Assembly: GCF_003597395.2 (NCBI RefSeq)
Contig: NC_133776.1
Coordinates: 33,467,885 to 33,531,884 of the forward strand
Reading direction: 5' to 3'
Origin: Chelonoidis abingdonii
Taxonomy: Eukaryota > Chordata > Testudines > Testudinidae
Length of the DNA stretch: 64,000 nucleotides
The position numbers were made by a program, and so were the translations under genes. Of the stretch, positions 33,459 through 44,994 are shown in pieces. The notes below the pieces were generated by a model, which ran no database searches, was not told the origin of the DNA, and worked only from the letters and a program-made list of their open reading frames with translations. Numbering within the stretch: the stretch's first letter is position 1; each line of letters begins with the position of its first letter.

Positions 33459-34258
33459 GAAGAATCTCTGAAGCAAACCCCTGGCCCAGGAAAAGGAAGG
33501 GTAAATGTGGTTTCCAGAGTTTACCAAGGCCAGTAGGGGACATTCACTAGTACAGTGATTTTCAACCTGAGATCCATGGACACTACTAGAATGGAGTTGG
33601 ATGTTCATATTTTACCCTCTTGTGCCACTAATTTCATATATGCCTGCAAAAATTAACTCATGTTACAGAGTAATTTGTAAAGCTGCAAAGTTAAGACACA
33701 TTTGTCTTTCAGTAAGTTGTTTATCTTAATACTAATCAACCTTACATTATCAGGGCAGTTCGGGTCTATTTTATTTCCTAAGAATGCCAATCCTGTTATT
33801 GCAATGGTTGAACTATTAATGCATTTAGACAATGAAATTTGGCTGAAATGTTCCACATCAAACCAGTGAACCAAAATAGCAGCTAAACCAATCCCCCTGG
33901 CCCACTAGAATTACTTTGTGCATTAGCCTTTATGTGAAATCAACCAGGGATAATAGCATTTTTGGAAGAGAATATAGGGTACACGTTACAAGAGATCTAG
34001 GCACTGAAGCAGAGCAAATATCCTATAGTTTATGATGTTCTCCCTTCATGTGTTTACCTATGTTCATTACTGGGCACCCCATAAAAGCACTGTACCAGTA
34101 ACCCATTGGTGCTTCAGAGAATTTTTACAGTGTCAGACTGGGGCACTGGAAGCAAAATCTTGCACAGCATGTTCAATAACAAGGAAAATTATTAAAAGGG
34201 AGGGCTAGATAGCATAGACCTCACAGCTATAATGAAGAAAAATACAACTTCTTGATGC
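33459..34258. other. Intergenic sequence, nothing recognised
   Basis: A phrase at 33554-33578 (CAGTGATTTTCAACCTGAGATC) resembles a decayed hAT terminus, but no partner end was seen. Confidence 0.45.
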
Positions 34259-34556
34259 TTAGGGCTTGGCTACACTCAAAACTCCAAACCACTGCCACGA
34301 GAGCACTCCCGCAGCAGCGCTTTGAAGTGTGAGTGTGGTTGCGGCGCCAGTGCTGGGAGAGAGCTCTCCCAGCACTGCATGTACTCCACCTCCCTGTGGG
34401 GATTAGCTTGCAGTGCTGGGAGCCGTGCTCCCAGCACTGGGGCACTGTTTACACTGGCGCTTTGCAGTGCTGTAACTTGCTGCGCTCAGGGGTGTATTTT
34501 TTCACACCCCTGAGAAAGTTGCACCACTGTAAAGCGCCAGTGTAGCCAAGGCCTTA
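34259..34556. mobile_element. Palindromic MITE with TTA duplication
   Basis: The body 34262-34553 starts GGGCTTGGCTACACT and ends AGTGTAGCCAAGGCC, flanked by TTA on both sides. The interior repeats CAGTGCTGGGAG with its complement CTCCCAGCACTG several times, so the whole element can fold into a multi-stem structure. It belongs to a different subfamily from the others in the window. Confidence 0.85.
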
Positions 34557-35565
34557 GTAGTTAAACTTTCTGTCCTTAGATGGATATGCATGGCAAGGGG
34601 ACACTCAGGAGCATATTAAGAGAAAGAGTATGATTAGAGATTGAATCAGCATCTATTTTAGAACTTGCCTATACAGACAGTTAGCGTATGGTAAACTGGA
34701 GTATAAATCTACAATGCACTAACCTTTCATGCATTAACTGGCTGTGTGGCTTCTACCACCACAAACTAAGAGTATGTCTACACTATGAAATTAGGTCAAA
34801 TTTACAGAAGTCGTTTTTTTAGAAATAATTTTTATACAGTTGATTGTGTGTCCCCACACAAAATGCTCTAAGTGCATTAAGTCGGCAGACTGTGTCCACA
34901 GGACTGAGGCTAGCGTTGACTTCCAGAGCGTTGCACTGTGGGTAGCTGTGAGCAGCTATCCCATAGTTCCTGCAGTCTCCTCTGCCCATTGGAATTCTGG
35001 GTTGAGATCCTAATGCCTGATGAGGCAAAATCAGTGTTGCGGGTGGTTCTGGGTACATCTTGTCAGGCCTCCCTCCCTCCTTCCATGAAAGCAATGGCAG
35101 ACAATCATTTTGAACCTTTTTTCCTGGGTTACCTGAGCAGACGCCATACCACGGCAAGCATGGAGCCCGCTCAGCTCACCATCACTGTACGTCTCCTGGG
35201 TGCTGGCAGACCTGGGGCTGCATTGCTACACAGCAACAGCTCATTGCCTTTTGGCAACAGATGGTGCATTATGATTGGTAGCCACCATCGTTGTACTCCT
35301 GGGTGCTCTTTTAGCTGACCTCAGTGAGGTCAGTCAAGGGCACCTGGGCAGACATGGGAGTGACTCAGACAGGTCATTCCCATCTTCTGCCGAGCACCCA
35401 GGAGATGACGATGGCAAGCAGTCGTACTGCAGCATCTTCTGCCGAGCACCCAGGAGATGACGATGGCTAGCAGGAGTACTGCACCATCTGCTGCCAGCCT
35501 AAGATGTAAAAGATAAATGGAGTGGATCAAAAGAAGAAATTGACCCGATTTGTTTTGTGAAATCA

Positions 35566-35613
35566 ATGGCCTGCTAAACCCAGGGTTTTGAGTTCAATCC
35601 TTGAGGGGGCCAT
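35566..35613 (+). repeat. SINE body fragment inside Harbinger element 3
   Basis: ATGGCCTGCTAAACCCAGGG and GTTCAATCCTTGAGGGGGCC match the B-box region of the tRNA-derived SINE seen complete at 28471-28647, without the A box or tail. Confidence 0.65.
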
Positions 35614-35749
35614 TCTGTGTGACAGTTGTTTGTGTTTCTCCTTGATGCAAAGCCACCCCTTTTGTTGATTTTAATTCCCTGTAAGCCATGTCATCATTCG
35701 CCCCTCCCTCTGTCAGAGCAATGGCAGACAATTGTTTTGCGCCTTTTTT

Positions 35750-35955
35750 CAGTGCAGAACCAGAAGCTGCAAAAGCAAAACCAGGCAAGGAGGCAACAGC
35801 AGCGTAGTGATGAGAGTGATGACATAGACACGGACACAGACTTCTCACAAAGTATGGGCTGGGCAATGTGCCCCAGCAATGTGCACATCATGCTGATGAG
35901 CTCTGCATGGTCACCTGTGCTGATCAGCTCGCCACACTGGCCAAAAAGGAAATAA
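35750..35955 (+). pseudogene. Hybrid transposase N-terminal fragment of element 3
   Basis: The frame contains VQNQKLQKQNQARRQQQR and then DTDFSQSMG, matching the transposase N-terminal frame at 63724-63948 (QNQNLPKQNQARRRWQR and DKDFSQSMG). After PSNVHIM the two diverge: here the frame reads LMSSAWSPVLISSPHW, encoded by sequence that in element 4 lies near the opposite terminus. The catalytic domain is gone, so no transposase can be made. Confidence 0.7.
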
Positions 35956-36276
35956 AATTCAAAAGTTCGCGCGCCTGTTCCTGTCTACCTGGCCGGTGCA
36001 TCTGAGTTGAGAGCGCTGTCCAGAGCGGTCACAATGGAACACTCTGGGATAGCTCCCGGAGGCCAATACCATCGAATTGCATCCATGCTACCCCATCTTT
36101 GACCTGGCAAGGCCAATTTCAGAGCTAATCCCCTCATCAGAGGTGGAGTAAAGAAATCTATTTAAAGAGCCCTTTAAGTAAAAAAAAAAAGGGCTTCGTC
36201 GTGTGGACGGGTCCAGGCTTAAATCAAGGTAATGCTGCTAAATTTGACCTAAAATCATAGTGTAGACCAGGCCTAA

Positions 36277-37990
36277 AAGTTCTTTGAAACGGGAGTAGAT
36301 CAAAGCACACTACCAAATTTTAGTGCTCAGTAGTAGGGTCCACATGTCTAGTTAGTGCATGGCAGGTCAGTACGCTTCCAGACAAGCCCCAGAGAATGAG
36401 ATTTTTGCTTCACTGATTAATACTGTAGATTTTAATACTGAATCATTCTAGCATTAAATTCCTTTTGTAAATCAGAGAAAGGACGGAAGAAATTTAAAAC
36501 TGATACAAAAAGGGATGAGACATTGCTGATAAACTCAGGTAGGATGGAATTAGAAACTCTAAAGCACAGCACTCCAACTGAGGTGTGGGGAAGTGAGTGT
36601 GTCCTATGCAGCACATTAGACTTCCATTAAACAGCAGGAGGCTGTTCACTTGTGGACCTCAGGCTCATACTAATCTCTGTCTCTCACAACTGCCCTCTCA
36701 TCCCCATTATAGTCAGTATAGTATCAGTTATTTATTTTTATATTTAATTTTACATGGCTTCCACATTCTAACTTGCTATACATTTTTGAACCAACGAGTA
36801 ATGCATTAGATTAAAAAATAAATAATATCTCTTCTGCAATCCAGAATCAGTTAAAGAGGTTGTCTCTAGGTTCCATTCATAAAGGAACAACATCGAACCT
36901 CTGACAGACAGGGAAGAGGATTCTGGCTTAGTGGTTAAAAGGAAGAAAACAGCAATTGAACATATATTTTATGATTCCAAAAAGGGGTCATATCCCAGAG
37001 AGATTTCAAAGAGCTCTTGCTATGTTTTAGCTATGATTGCATTTCTGTCTGTCAAACTGCATCTGTCAGTTGCCCTGCTGAGTTTTTAATATATAAAGTT
37101 AGCCTAAAGGGAATTCAAGCAATGACATGTTATGTAATTTTTGACCTAGTTTACAATATTGGGTCTTTACACTCCCTCTCTCTCTCTGTATACATATTAT
37201 GAATGCACCATAACAGCTCTCTAGTTAAGGCTATGTTGAGTTTTCTACTTTAAGCACGAAGTAAATTCTTTAAATATGGCAATTCCCTGAAATACTAAAA
37301 CATGGCCCACTTCAAGAAGCACCAATTTTAATGTTTAAAGTACTTTTCACTCTTTCTAGATGGGTTTTCAGGTTGAGGGCTTATGTATTATTTTTAAAAA
37401 GGGCCAAAATCAATAGGTTGGGATATCTGCTATGCTCTGTTTCCTTTCAAATACTCAGGCAGCAAGTGAGCAGAAATCACCCATACTTCTCATGGTAGCG
37501 ATTCCCCAGGCCCAGTAGGGACAACTAGTTCCCATGCCTTCCTCTAGCAGTCTTTTCCCTAGGGGCTTCTTAGGGACAGAATCTGTAGCATATCCTGCTC
37601 TGGCTAGTGTCATCTGGTGTATGGTCCATTGGAGACCATTGGCAAGTGGCAAAAGGTAGAGCAGTCCCCAGGTGACTGTAATTTGCATCTGGGCCTGAGA
37701 CAGAAAAATCATAGTAGTAAATGGTTGTTGGTTCTCATCCAATCTCTTTCCCTTCTCCTGCATTTTCTGAAGTGGGGCATCTTTGCTAGACTCTCCCCTA
37801 TGCTCAAGAACAGCCAGATGAGTTCCTATCCTGCATTCCTTTTGGCCACTGTAGATGTTCTCTCACAGGTGGCCAGCAGGGGAACTGATGAGCAATTGCA
37901 GCAAGGAAGGGATAGAAACTACTCAGAGTGCTCCCTGCTCACCCCAGCAAGAGCAGCAGGTTCATAGAAATTTTGGTAGTGCCCAGAAGA
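36277..37990. other. Intergenic sequence, no gene recognised
   Basis: A minus frame of 102 codons at 37455-37763 has no domain I recognise. AT-rich elsewhere. Confidence 0.4.
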
Positions 37991-37994
37991 CCCA

Positions 37995-38590
37995 GAGCTG
38001 CCCCCCAAAAACTCTGCTCCCTGCCTGCTTAATGCTCTGGGAGGGAGGGAGTTTGAGTGAGGGGAGGTCTGGGGTGCAGGCCATGGGCTGGGGCAGGGGT
38101 GCAGGAGGGTTGCAGGCTCTGGGAGGGTGTTTGGGTGCAGAAGCGGTGAGAGGTTGGGCTCTGGGGGTGGGGGTTGGGTGCAGGCTCCAGGCTGTAGCAG
38201 GGGTTGGGGGTATAGGAGGGGTTGAGAGGTGCAGGCTCTGTGGGGGTACCTAGGCAGGGCAGGCCAAGGTGACTTCACACGCTGCTACCCCCAGGCTCTG
38301 CCTCCCCGGAGCTTCCTATTTGCCACAAGGGTGCTTGGTGCAGGACACAGACCCACCCCGCCCAGGGGCCGCAGGGAGGGGGTGGCAGCCACGTGGAGCG
38401 AGCAGGCAGAGCAGACTGTGCTGCATTGTCACCGGTGGTTAGGCGGCTCGGGCCATATTAAATCGCCTAGGGGACACAGAGGGAGCACCTGGGGGCAGAA
38501 GGCAGGGCTGAGGAAGAGACTGGGCCTCTAACATTGCTAGAGCCAGGCCCCGGGCCAGGAATATTCTTGGAGCCCAGGCACCACGGGCCC
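37995..38590. repeat. G-rich repeat, probable hAT interior fragment
   Basis: Contains GGCTGGGGCAGGGGTGCAGG and GGCTCTGGGAGGGTGTTTGG units like those inside the hAT at 861-1692. No clear termini were found, so it may be a truncated relative. Confidence 0.45.
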
Positions 38591-39337
38591 ATAGAACTCA
38601 CTGCCCATGCACCCCAGAGCTAATCCTGGGATGGCAGTGGAAGTAGTAAGAGGCAGTCAGGGAGCCAAGACCCTCTACCTCTTCCCCATAGTGATAGAGA
38701 AGATTCAAACAAGTCTGTTAAAAATTACAAGGCATAGAGCTGAGAATGCATTTTAAATTCATAATTAAAATTTATTTTTAAGACAGTTGAGAGCCACAAT
38801 TTATAGCCTTGAAGGCAGCAAGTGGGCCTTTCAACTGAGCTTAGATACCACAGGTGGAGTGTCTCTATTTTAAAGTTCAAGATTTATAAATCACTTTTTC
38901 CCAGAGTGTTCCCCATTATTCTAACACATTTTTCAGGGCATATTAAGAGCAATCTCAAAAGTGATAAACTTAAAATTTCCCACTGGGCTTCAAGCTACAC
39001 CATACTCAAAACATATCACTGTGTTTCTCCCCTATCACATTTGTTTTTCACAACAGAGAATGAAGCAGCCCTCTGCACTGATCTACTGCTCCTGTTCTCT
39101 GACATTGCCTCCTGCTGTCTCTCTGTCCTTGGTTCCAGGCATCCAGCTCTTAGCCACCCCTCATCGTGGCTCCCTCTAGGTGCGCTCTCTTGCCTCCACA
39201 TCTGTGCTGCCTTAGATATAAAACCTTCCATAGGGAAAAGGACCAGTCCCTATCCTTGTCTCCTGTTGATGACAGGTCCTAGCACATAGCAAAAGGAAGC
39301 CAGGAGAGGAAGGAAACTTTCAGCAAAACTTGCCTGA
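38591..39337. other. Intergenic sequence, nothing recognised
   Basis: An open frame of about 155 codons on + (38822-39289) lacks any domain and I treat it as chance. Confidence 0.4.
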
Positions 39338-40146
39338 GAAGCTGTCAAGCTTCCTCCTCCACTTTGAACTTTAGGGTACAGATGTGGGACCTGCATGGAC
39401 ACTTCTAAGCTTAATTACTAGCTTAGATCGGGTAACACTGCCACCATCCAGAAATTTCAGTGTCTGGAACACTTCCTGTCCCCCCAAAACCTTCACCTCC
39501 CTGGGTGGCCTTGAGAGGCTTTTTCACCAGTTCCTGGTGAACACTCGATCCAACCCCTTGGATCTTAACACAACGAGAATTTAACCATCCCCCTCCTTTC
39601 CCCCACCTATTCCTGTGAGTCCAGATCCATCCCCTTGGATCTTAAAGAAAGGAAAAAATCAATCAGTCTTAAAGAAAGCTTTTAATTAATAGAAAGAAAG
39701 TATGTAAAAATCATCTCTGTAAATCAGGATGAAAATACTTTACAGGGTAATCAGCTCATATAGCCCAGAAGAAACCCCCTCTAGCCTTAGGTTCAAAGTT
39801 ACAGCAAATAGAGGTAAAATCCTCTCAGCAAAAAGGAACATTTACAAACTGAGAAAATAAAATAAGACTAACACGCCTGCTTGCTGTTACTTACAAGTTT
39901 GAAACATGAGAGACTGATTCAGAAAGATTTGGAGAGCCTGGATTGACGTCTGGTCCCTCTTAGTCCCAAGAGCAAACAACCCCCAAAACAAAGAGCACAA
40001 ACAAAAGACTTCCCCACACCAAGATTTGAAAGTATCTTGTCTCCTTATTGGTCCTCTGGTCAGGTGTCAACCAGGTTTACTGAGCTGCTCAACCCTTTAC
40101 AGGTAAAAGAGGCATTAACCCTTAACTATCTGTTTATCACAGAAGA
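39338..40146 (-). mobile_element. Solo LTR of a turtle endogenous retroelement
   Basis: The LTR (39343-40141) reads TGTCAAGCTTCC... to ...GTTTATCACA on the + strand and matches, in reverse, a common turtle LTR that I recognise by its GATCCAAGGGGTTGGATC-like block near 39550, the TTTACAGGGTAATCAG segment and the CAACCCTTTACAGGTAAAAG end. Flanks GAAGC (39338-39342) and GAAGA (40142-40146) are a probable 5-bp target duplication with one mismatch. No internal genes adjoin it. The class (ERV or other) is uncertain. Confidence 0.75.
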
Positions 40147-42364
40147 AGAGCTAGCACTTCTTCCATAAAGGGGCTTCTCCCTTGACAAATTCCCTGATTT
40201 GTTAGATGGGAGCCCTGCTCAAGGGCCTGGAGGGACCTCTGTCTGCTTTAACTTAGCATGCCTCAGGGGAACGGAAGGAAGACTCAGAAGGGAGGATAGC
40301 CACTAAGTGCCTAACTCCCGCTGCTTACCTGGCCCTAAGCCTGCTGCCTAGCCTAGGAGTGACATCAGTATGATCATTGTTCTGTATTTTGACATGAAGC
40401 CTGGTTACAGAAACCCAGGATGTTGACCGTATCCAAGCAGAACTGGACACAACCCTTGGCAAGTGTCTCAAGTAGCTCATGTAAGAGTGAGAGGTTAGAT
40501 AGTAACAGTAGCTAGATTGTACTGAGTGGTGGTTACTGAAGAACTGGTTTGATTGGGAGAAGAGAAAACTTCCATAAAGAGTTGCAGACAATCTCAGACA
40601 GTACATAGCACTGGTGCTCTTCACTCTCTCACCAGCCAGAAAGGACATGAGTCTGAGTTGCAAATGTTGGCTAAGTTTTCCTTCAGTGGTTTGAGGCCCT
40701 CTGTGTGTGTGTGTGTGTGTGTGTGTGAAGGGGCCATAGGCAGAGAGGGAAAGTATCACGGTACCGGGCTTCTTATGGCCACTGTTCAGTTCTTGGTATC
40801 CCAAGAGGTCGTCATGGATGCATGCTATCTTCTCAAAACAATAAACATTCTTTTCTTCATTCTGAAGTTGAATGGTGACATTGTATGTTAAAAGGCAATT
40901 CAAACGCCACAATAGTACAGTGGAGTTCAATTTAGCAGCTGCTACGGTGGTGGTGAAGTCAGATTTATTTTTTCCAGAGCTAGAACAGAAAAAAAAATAC
41001 CTTTACAATTCCTTGTAGTGGGCTGTCTACATCTGCTTAAAATTTTCCTCACAACACTACTCAATTTTTCTTTCTTCCTACTTTAGTCCCACATCACAAG
41101 TCATTAGGGAACCATGAAGGTCTTGTAGAGATGGTGGAGAGAGAATGCATACTTTGGTGTCAGCGTGTCCACGGCTGTGCTTAATTCATGATCATGACTC
41201 TAGTATTCCATTGAATTTGACTACAACCAATATGGTTGCTATCTCTTGTATGGAGGTAGAGAATTCTGATCTAAACCTAGAAACACTGCTCTGTTTAGAA
41301 CTTGCATAAATTGGAGAAAAGCCTAAAGTGAAGCTATGATTTTTTCAGGGAGAGTAAAGGAGCATTTTAGAGAGTAGCAGTGGGAGTATTTGTACTGGAT
41401 GTTGAGACATCAGTGTAGCTACACCGGTAAACCCCTAGCATATACAATATACACAAGCGCAGCATAATTCATATGGTGTGGCTTACTCCATCCTGAAGCC
41501 AGGGTACAACTGCCTGTAAATAGCTCAGCTTGCACAGATACAGCTAAAAATCCTATTGCAGACAAGGGCTTCAGAAGTTTTAAGTTGTTTAAATTGGTTC
41601 CTTCCCACAAGAACATTTGACAGAAAAGTTGTAGGGAATTTGGTATTGCTTTTTCATATTAAAAAAGTGTTGGCTAACAAATATATTTTCTTCTATCATA
41701 TTTTCAATTAAGAGTTTGCAGTGGAATAGCAACAGCTGAGTCAGGATCAACAGCCACAGCAGGTTTGTGAAAGACCTTGTTGGATACAGTAAATACTAGA
41801 CTAGTTATCACTGCAGGGGTCCCCTACAACCAGAAAAATAGAAATGGCATTTACATGCTCATGAGTCACAGAACAAAGTTGGGCAGCTGGAGAGCACAAG
41901 GTACTTTTATTTCAGACAGCTTACTGCATCACATTCAATTATCATCACATTTGCATCACTCCATAGAATATACACTGTCTAAAATATGGAATTTGACTCT
42001 GTTAATATGCTTCAACAGGTAAGACCCAATCCTAAGTACATAGAGTTCCTAATGTTTCCTTTAAATGAGTATGAAACAGAAACAAGGGACTGCTTCAGAG
42101 CTGCACCTGATGTTTACTATTCAGTTATATATAGTATATACACATATCTTACACACAACTCTGAACTTTATAATGCTTAAAAACAAAAGCTCAAATAGAG
42201 TAGTAAGGAGGTAAGAACAAGGTTGTCTATTTCTTGCCATCTAACAATTATCAATCTGAACCTACAAAATGCTGAACAGCACTTGTGAGGTGCTCAGCAT
42301 TCACAACTTCCAATGCTTCAGTGAGAGCTGAAAATCACTGACAATCATGCCAGGTCAGGTCTCT
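40147..42364. other. Intergenic sequence with a TG microsatellite
   Basis: A (TG)n tract lies at 40702-40727. A minus frame of about 200 codons (40325-40930) crosses this tract and has no domain, so I reject it as a gene. Confidence 0.45.
40702..40727. repeat. (TG)n microsatellite
   Basis: Thirteen TG units. Confidence 0.95.
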
Positions 42365-43554
42365 AGTACTGGAAACTGGGTAAATTGTGTTCTTCCAGAT
42401 GAGTTTTCCACACAAATTCCATTTTTGGTGTACATAAGCCCCCAAGTGTACGACACGAGATTATTTCTGAAAAGTAGTATCTGTTGGGGCCAGGCCTTCT
42501 GGCCACCACAGCCAAGGGCATAAGGAGTGAGGCAGCTGCAACTGTCCCTCAGTTCCTTTGCCATCAAGAACCCGGATGGTAGGGCTCCCCAATTATGGCA
42601 TGGACAACACATCTTGAATAACCACATTAACTGTAGCATCAGTAACCATTCTGTTTTTTCTTCAATTACTGTGCACAGAAAGTCCATTCTTGGTGAGTAT
42701 CAAGCACTTCTCTGGCCAGGAGGACAGAAAGGAGTCCTATCTGACAAGTGATTGCAGGACAATTCTACTATAGTTTGCATCTGATCTGAAAAACTGGACC
42801 AGGGAGTATAGAGAATGAACAAGTAGATCAAACTCCAGATAGCTGTTCTACATATCTCAGACTGGAATGCTGGTGAGGGAAGCTGCGGAGACTGCATGCA
42901 TCCTAGTGCAACGTGCCCTGATATGAGCTGGAAGAGTCTTGTTCACCACCTAATAGCAAGTCCTGATGCAGTCTCAGACCCACTTGGATAATCTGAGTGA
43001 AGAGGACTGTACTGTCCTCTTTCTGTAAAAGCCACACAGCCGAGGGGATGTTCTTAATAGCTTGGTTCTATCCAATACAAAAAGATAAAGTTATCACTGT
43101 GTCCAAAGTGTGTAATTTCATTTCAGCTGTGATAGAGTGGGTTTTGGAAAGAAACCCAGGAGATGTATGAATTGATTAAGGTGAAAGTCTGAGATCACCT
43201 AGGCAAAAATTTGGGATTAGGCCTAAGGGTGACCTTGTCCTTATGGAAGACAGTATACGGAGGGCCTGTCTTAAGGGCCTTTATTTCACTGACTTTTCCA
43301 GCTAAGTTATGGCTACCAAGAATATCACCTTCTTGGATAGATGTGGAGAGCGTATTGTCACAGGTTCATATGGAGGTCCCATCATGCCAGTTAAAATGAG
43401 ATTGAGGTCCCAGGAAGCAGGATGCCCCTTTACTGGGGGGCGAAAGGGGGGGAGTTTACAAGGTTTACTGGTGCGTGATTTGTGGAAACGGTCGCCACTC
43501 TAATAGAACTGACAGAGAGGCTCGACCATTTCAGAGAGCGCAGATAGTCCAAAA

Positions 43555-44450
43555 TACAGTAACTCCTCACTTAAAGTCATCGCGCTTAACATTGTTTCAT
43601 TGTTACGTTGCTGATCAATTAGGGAACATACTAATTTAAAGTTGTGCAATACTCCACTCTTACTTTGTTTGGCTGCTTGCTTTCTCCTCAGCTGGCAGCC
43701 TCCCTACGTCCTCCCAGCGCCTCCCGCCTGCTGGCAGACCCCACGGATCAGCGCTTTCCCCCTCCTCTTGCTGCCTTCTGCCCATGCCAATCAGCTGGTT
43801 TGCGGTGTTTTGGAGGGGGGAGAAGCGAGGACTTGGCATACAGGCTCCCCCTCCCTCCTGAACGCCGCAAGCCAGCTGATTGCCCCGGGCAGCAGGAGGG
43901 GGAGAGAGAGTGGGAGCCTGCACCAAGTCCTCGCCCCCCTCCCTCCTGCCGCCTAAACACCACAAGCCAGCTGATTGCCCCGGGCAGGAGGGAGGGGGGA
44001 GGAGCGAGGTCTCGGCACACCTTCCCCCTCCCTCCTGCCGGCAGCAATCAGCTAGCTTGCAGCGTTTTGGAGGCAGGAGGGAGGAGCGAGGACTCGGCAC
44101 GCAGGTTCCCCCTCCCTCTCCTGAATGTGGCAATCAGCTGGTTTGCACTGTTTAGAAGGGAGGGGAATGAGGGGGGAGGAGCTAGGATGAAGCGTGCAAA
44201 GTAAAGGGGGAGAAGGTGGGGGAGGAAGAGGGAGTCAAGGGTGGGGACTGGAGGGAAGGAGTGGAGTGGGCGGGCTGAGGGTTGAGGCCCCCTGCCCCTG
44301 GTGCTTGCAGAGTAGGGGAAGCTGCCCTAGAGCCTAACCCCTCCTATTTATATTAATTCTTATGGGGAAATTGGATTAGCTTAACATCGTTTCACTTAAA
44401 GTCGCATTTTTCAGGAACATAACTACAGTGTTAAGTGAGGAGTTACTGTA
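43555..44450. mobile_element. Tc1/mariner-type (Tigger-like) element, non-autonomous
   Basis: The body 43557-44448 starts CAGTAACTCCTCACTTAAAG and ends CTTAA-type complement TTAAGTGAGGAGTTACTG; the flanks are TA on both sides (43555-43556, 44449-44450), as for mariner/Tigger insertions. Subterminal blocks such as TTACGTTGCTGATCAATTAG are characteristic of this turtle family. The interior contains a minisatellite, and no transposase. It interrupts DIRS copy B. Confidence 0.8.
43770..44160. repeat. Minisatellite of about 85-110-bp units with both orientations
   Basis: Units built on CCAGCTGATTGCCCCGGGCA and CCCCCTCCCTCCTGCC recur several times, with CAATCAGCTGG present as its complement. Open frames in all phases are Pro/Arg-rich artefacts. 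Confidence 0.75.
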
Positions 44451-44723
44451 TTTGGGATCAAAGTAGACAATAGCAAAAGCTATCACTGAGTTACCCACAC
44501 AGAATCTTTTCCACTCTACAGTGCAAATGATCCAGGCTGAAGGCTTCCTGCTTTGGAGGAGTATCTCCTGAATCTCAGATAAGCAGTCTCTCTCCAGAGG
44601 GGTTATCCAACCAGCATCCAGAACATCAGATGTAGCAAGGCCAGGTTTGGATATAGCATTTGGCCCTGATTCTGGGAATGCAGATTGAGAAGAAAACATG
44701 AGCTTATCAGAGGTCAGAGACAC
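44449..44723 (-). pseudogene. DIRS copy B tyrosine recombinase, N-terminal fragment
   Basis: The minus frame contains EIQEILLQSRKPSAWIICTV followed by EWKRFCVG. This corresponds to EVQQVLLGSRKPSTRLTYWA and KWMRFSCW of copy C (60537-61034). That is the SAM-like core-binding part of the DIRS recombinase. The frame then runs into the inserted Tigger-like element; the catalytic half should continue left of 43557 and is unreadable. Confidence 0.65.
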
Positions 44724-44994
44724 TCACTTGCTCAGAAAAAACAGAGCTGTCTGGCCCATGTTAGGGCTAGCAGAATAACACAGCCTGAGTCTTGTTTGAG
44801 TTTCCTGAGAACTCTGGGGATCCTGGGGATTGGCGGGAAGGCATAAAAAGAGCCCCAGGGACCAGGGGATCCATTAGTGAGCATGGCATCACACCTTCTC
44901 CGGAGCAGATGCACACTTGTTTTCATATGTAGTGAACAGGTCCAGGAATAGCAGTCCCCATTCTCAAAAAGACCACCACGGAGAATCAAATCAC

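Larger units (their letters stand above)
34767..36276. mobile_element. Harbinger element 3, internally deleted derivative
   Basis: The body 34770-36273 begins GAGTATGTCTACACTATG and ends CATAGTGTAGACCAGGCC, flanked by TAA at 34767-34769 and 36274-36276. It shares the left subterminal block with element 2. The right third shares AAATTCAAAAGTTCGCG with element 4 (59130). Between them, a short frame (35626-35955) begins with the transposase N-terminal exon and runs into opposite-end sequence without the catalytic region. A SINE body fragment lies at 35566-35613. It can only move in trans. Confidence 0.8.

Noticed and set aside
40325..40930. 201-codon frame on the minus strand
   Set aside because: Contains a Thr-His run from the TG microsatellite and shows no domain.
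43770..44160. CRISPR-like array
   Set aside because: Repeats are irregular, GC-rich, appear in both orientations and lie in a vertebrate transposon; there are no uniform spacers.
43644..44204. Long proline/arginine-rich frames on both strands
   Set aside because: They translate a minisatellite inside a Tigger-like element; open frames appear in several phases at once.
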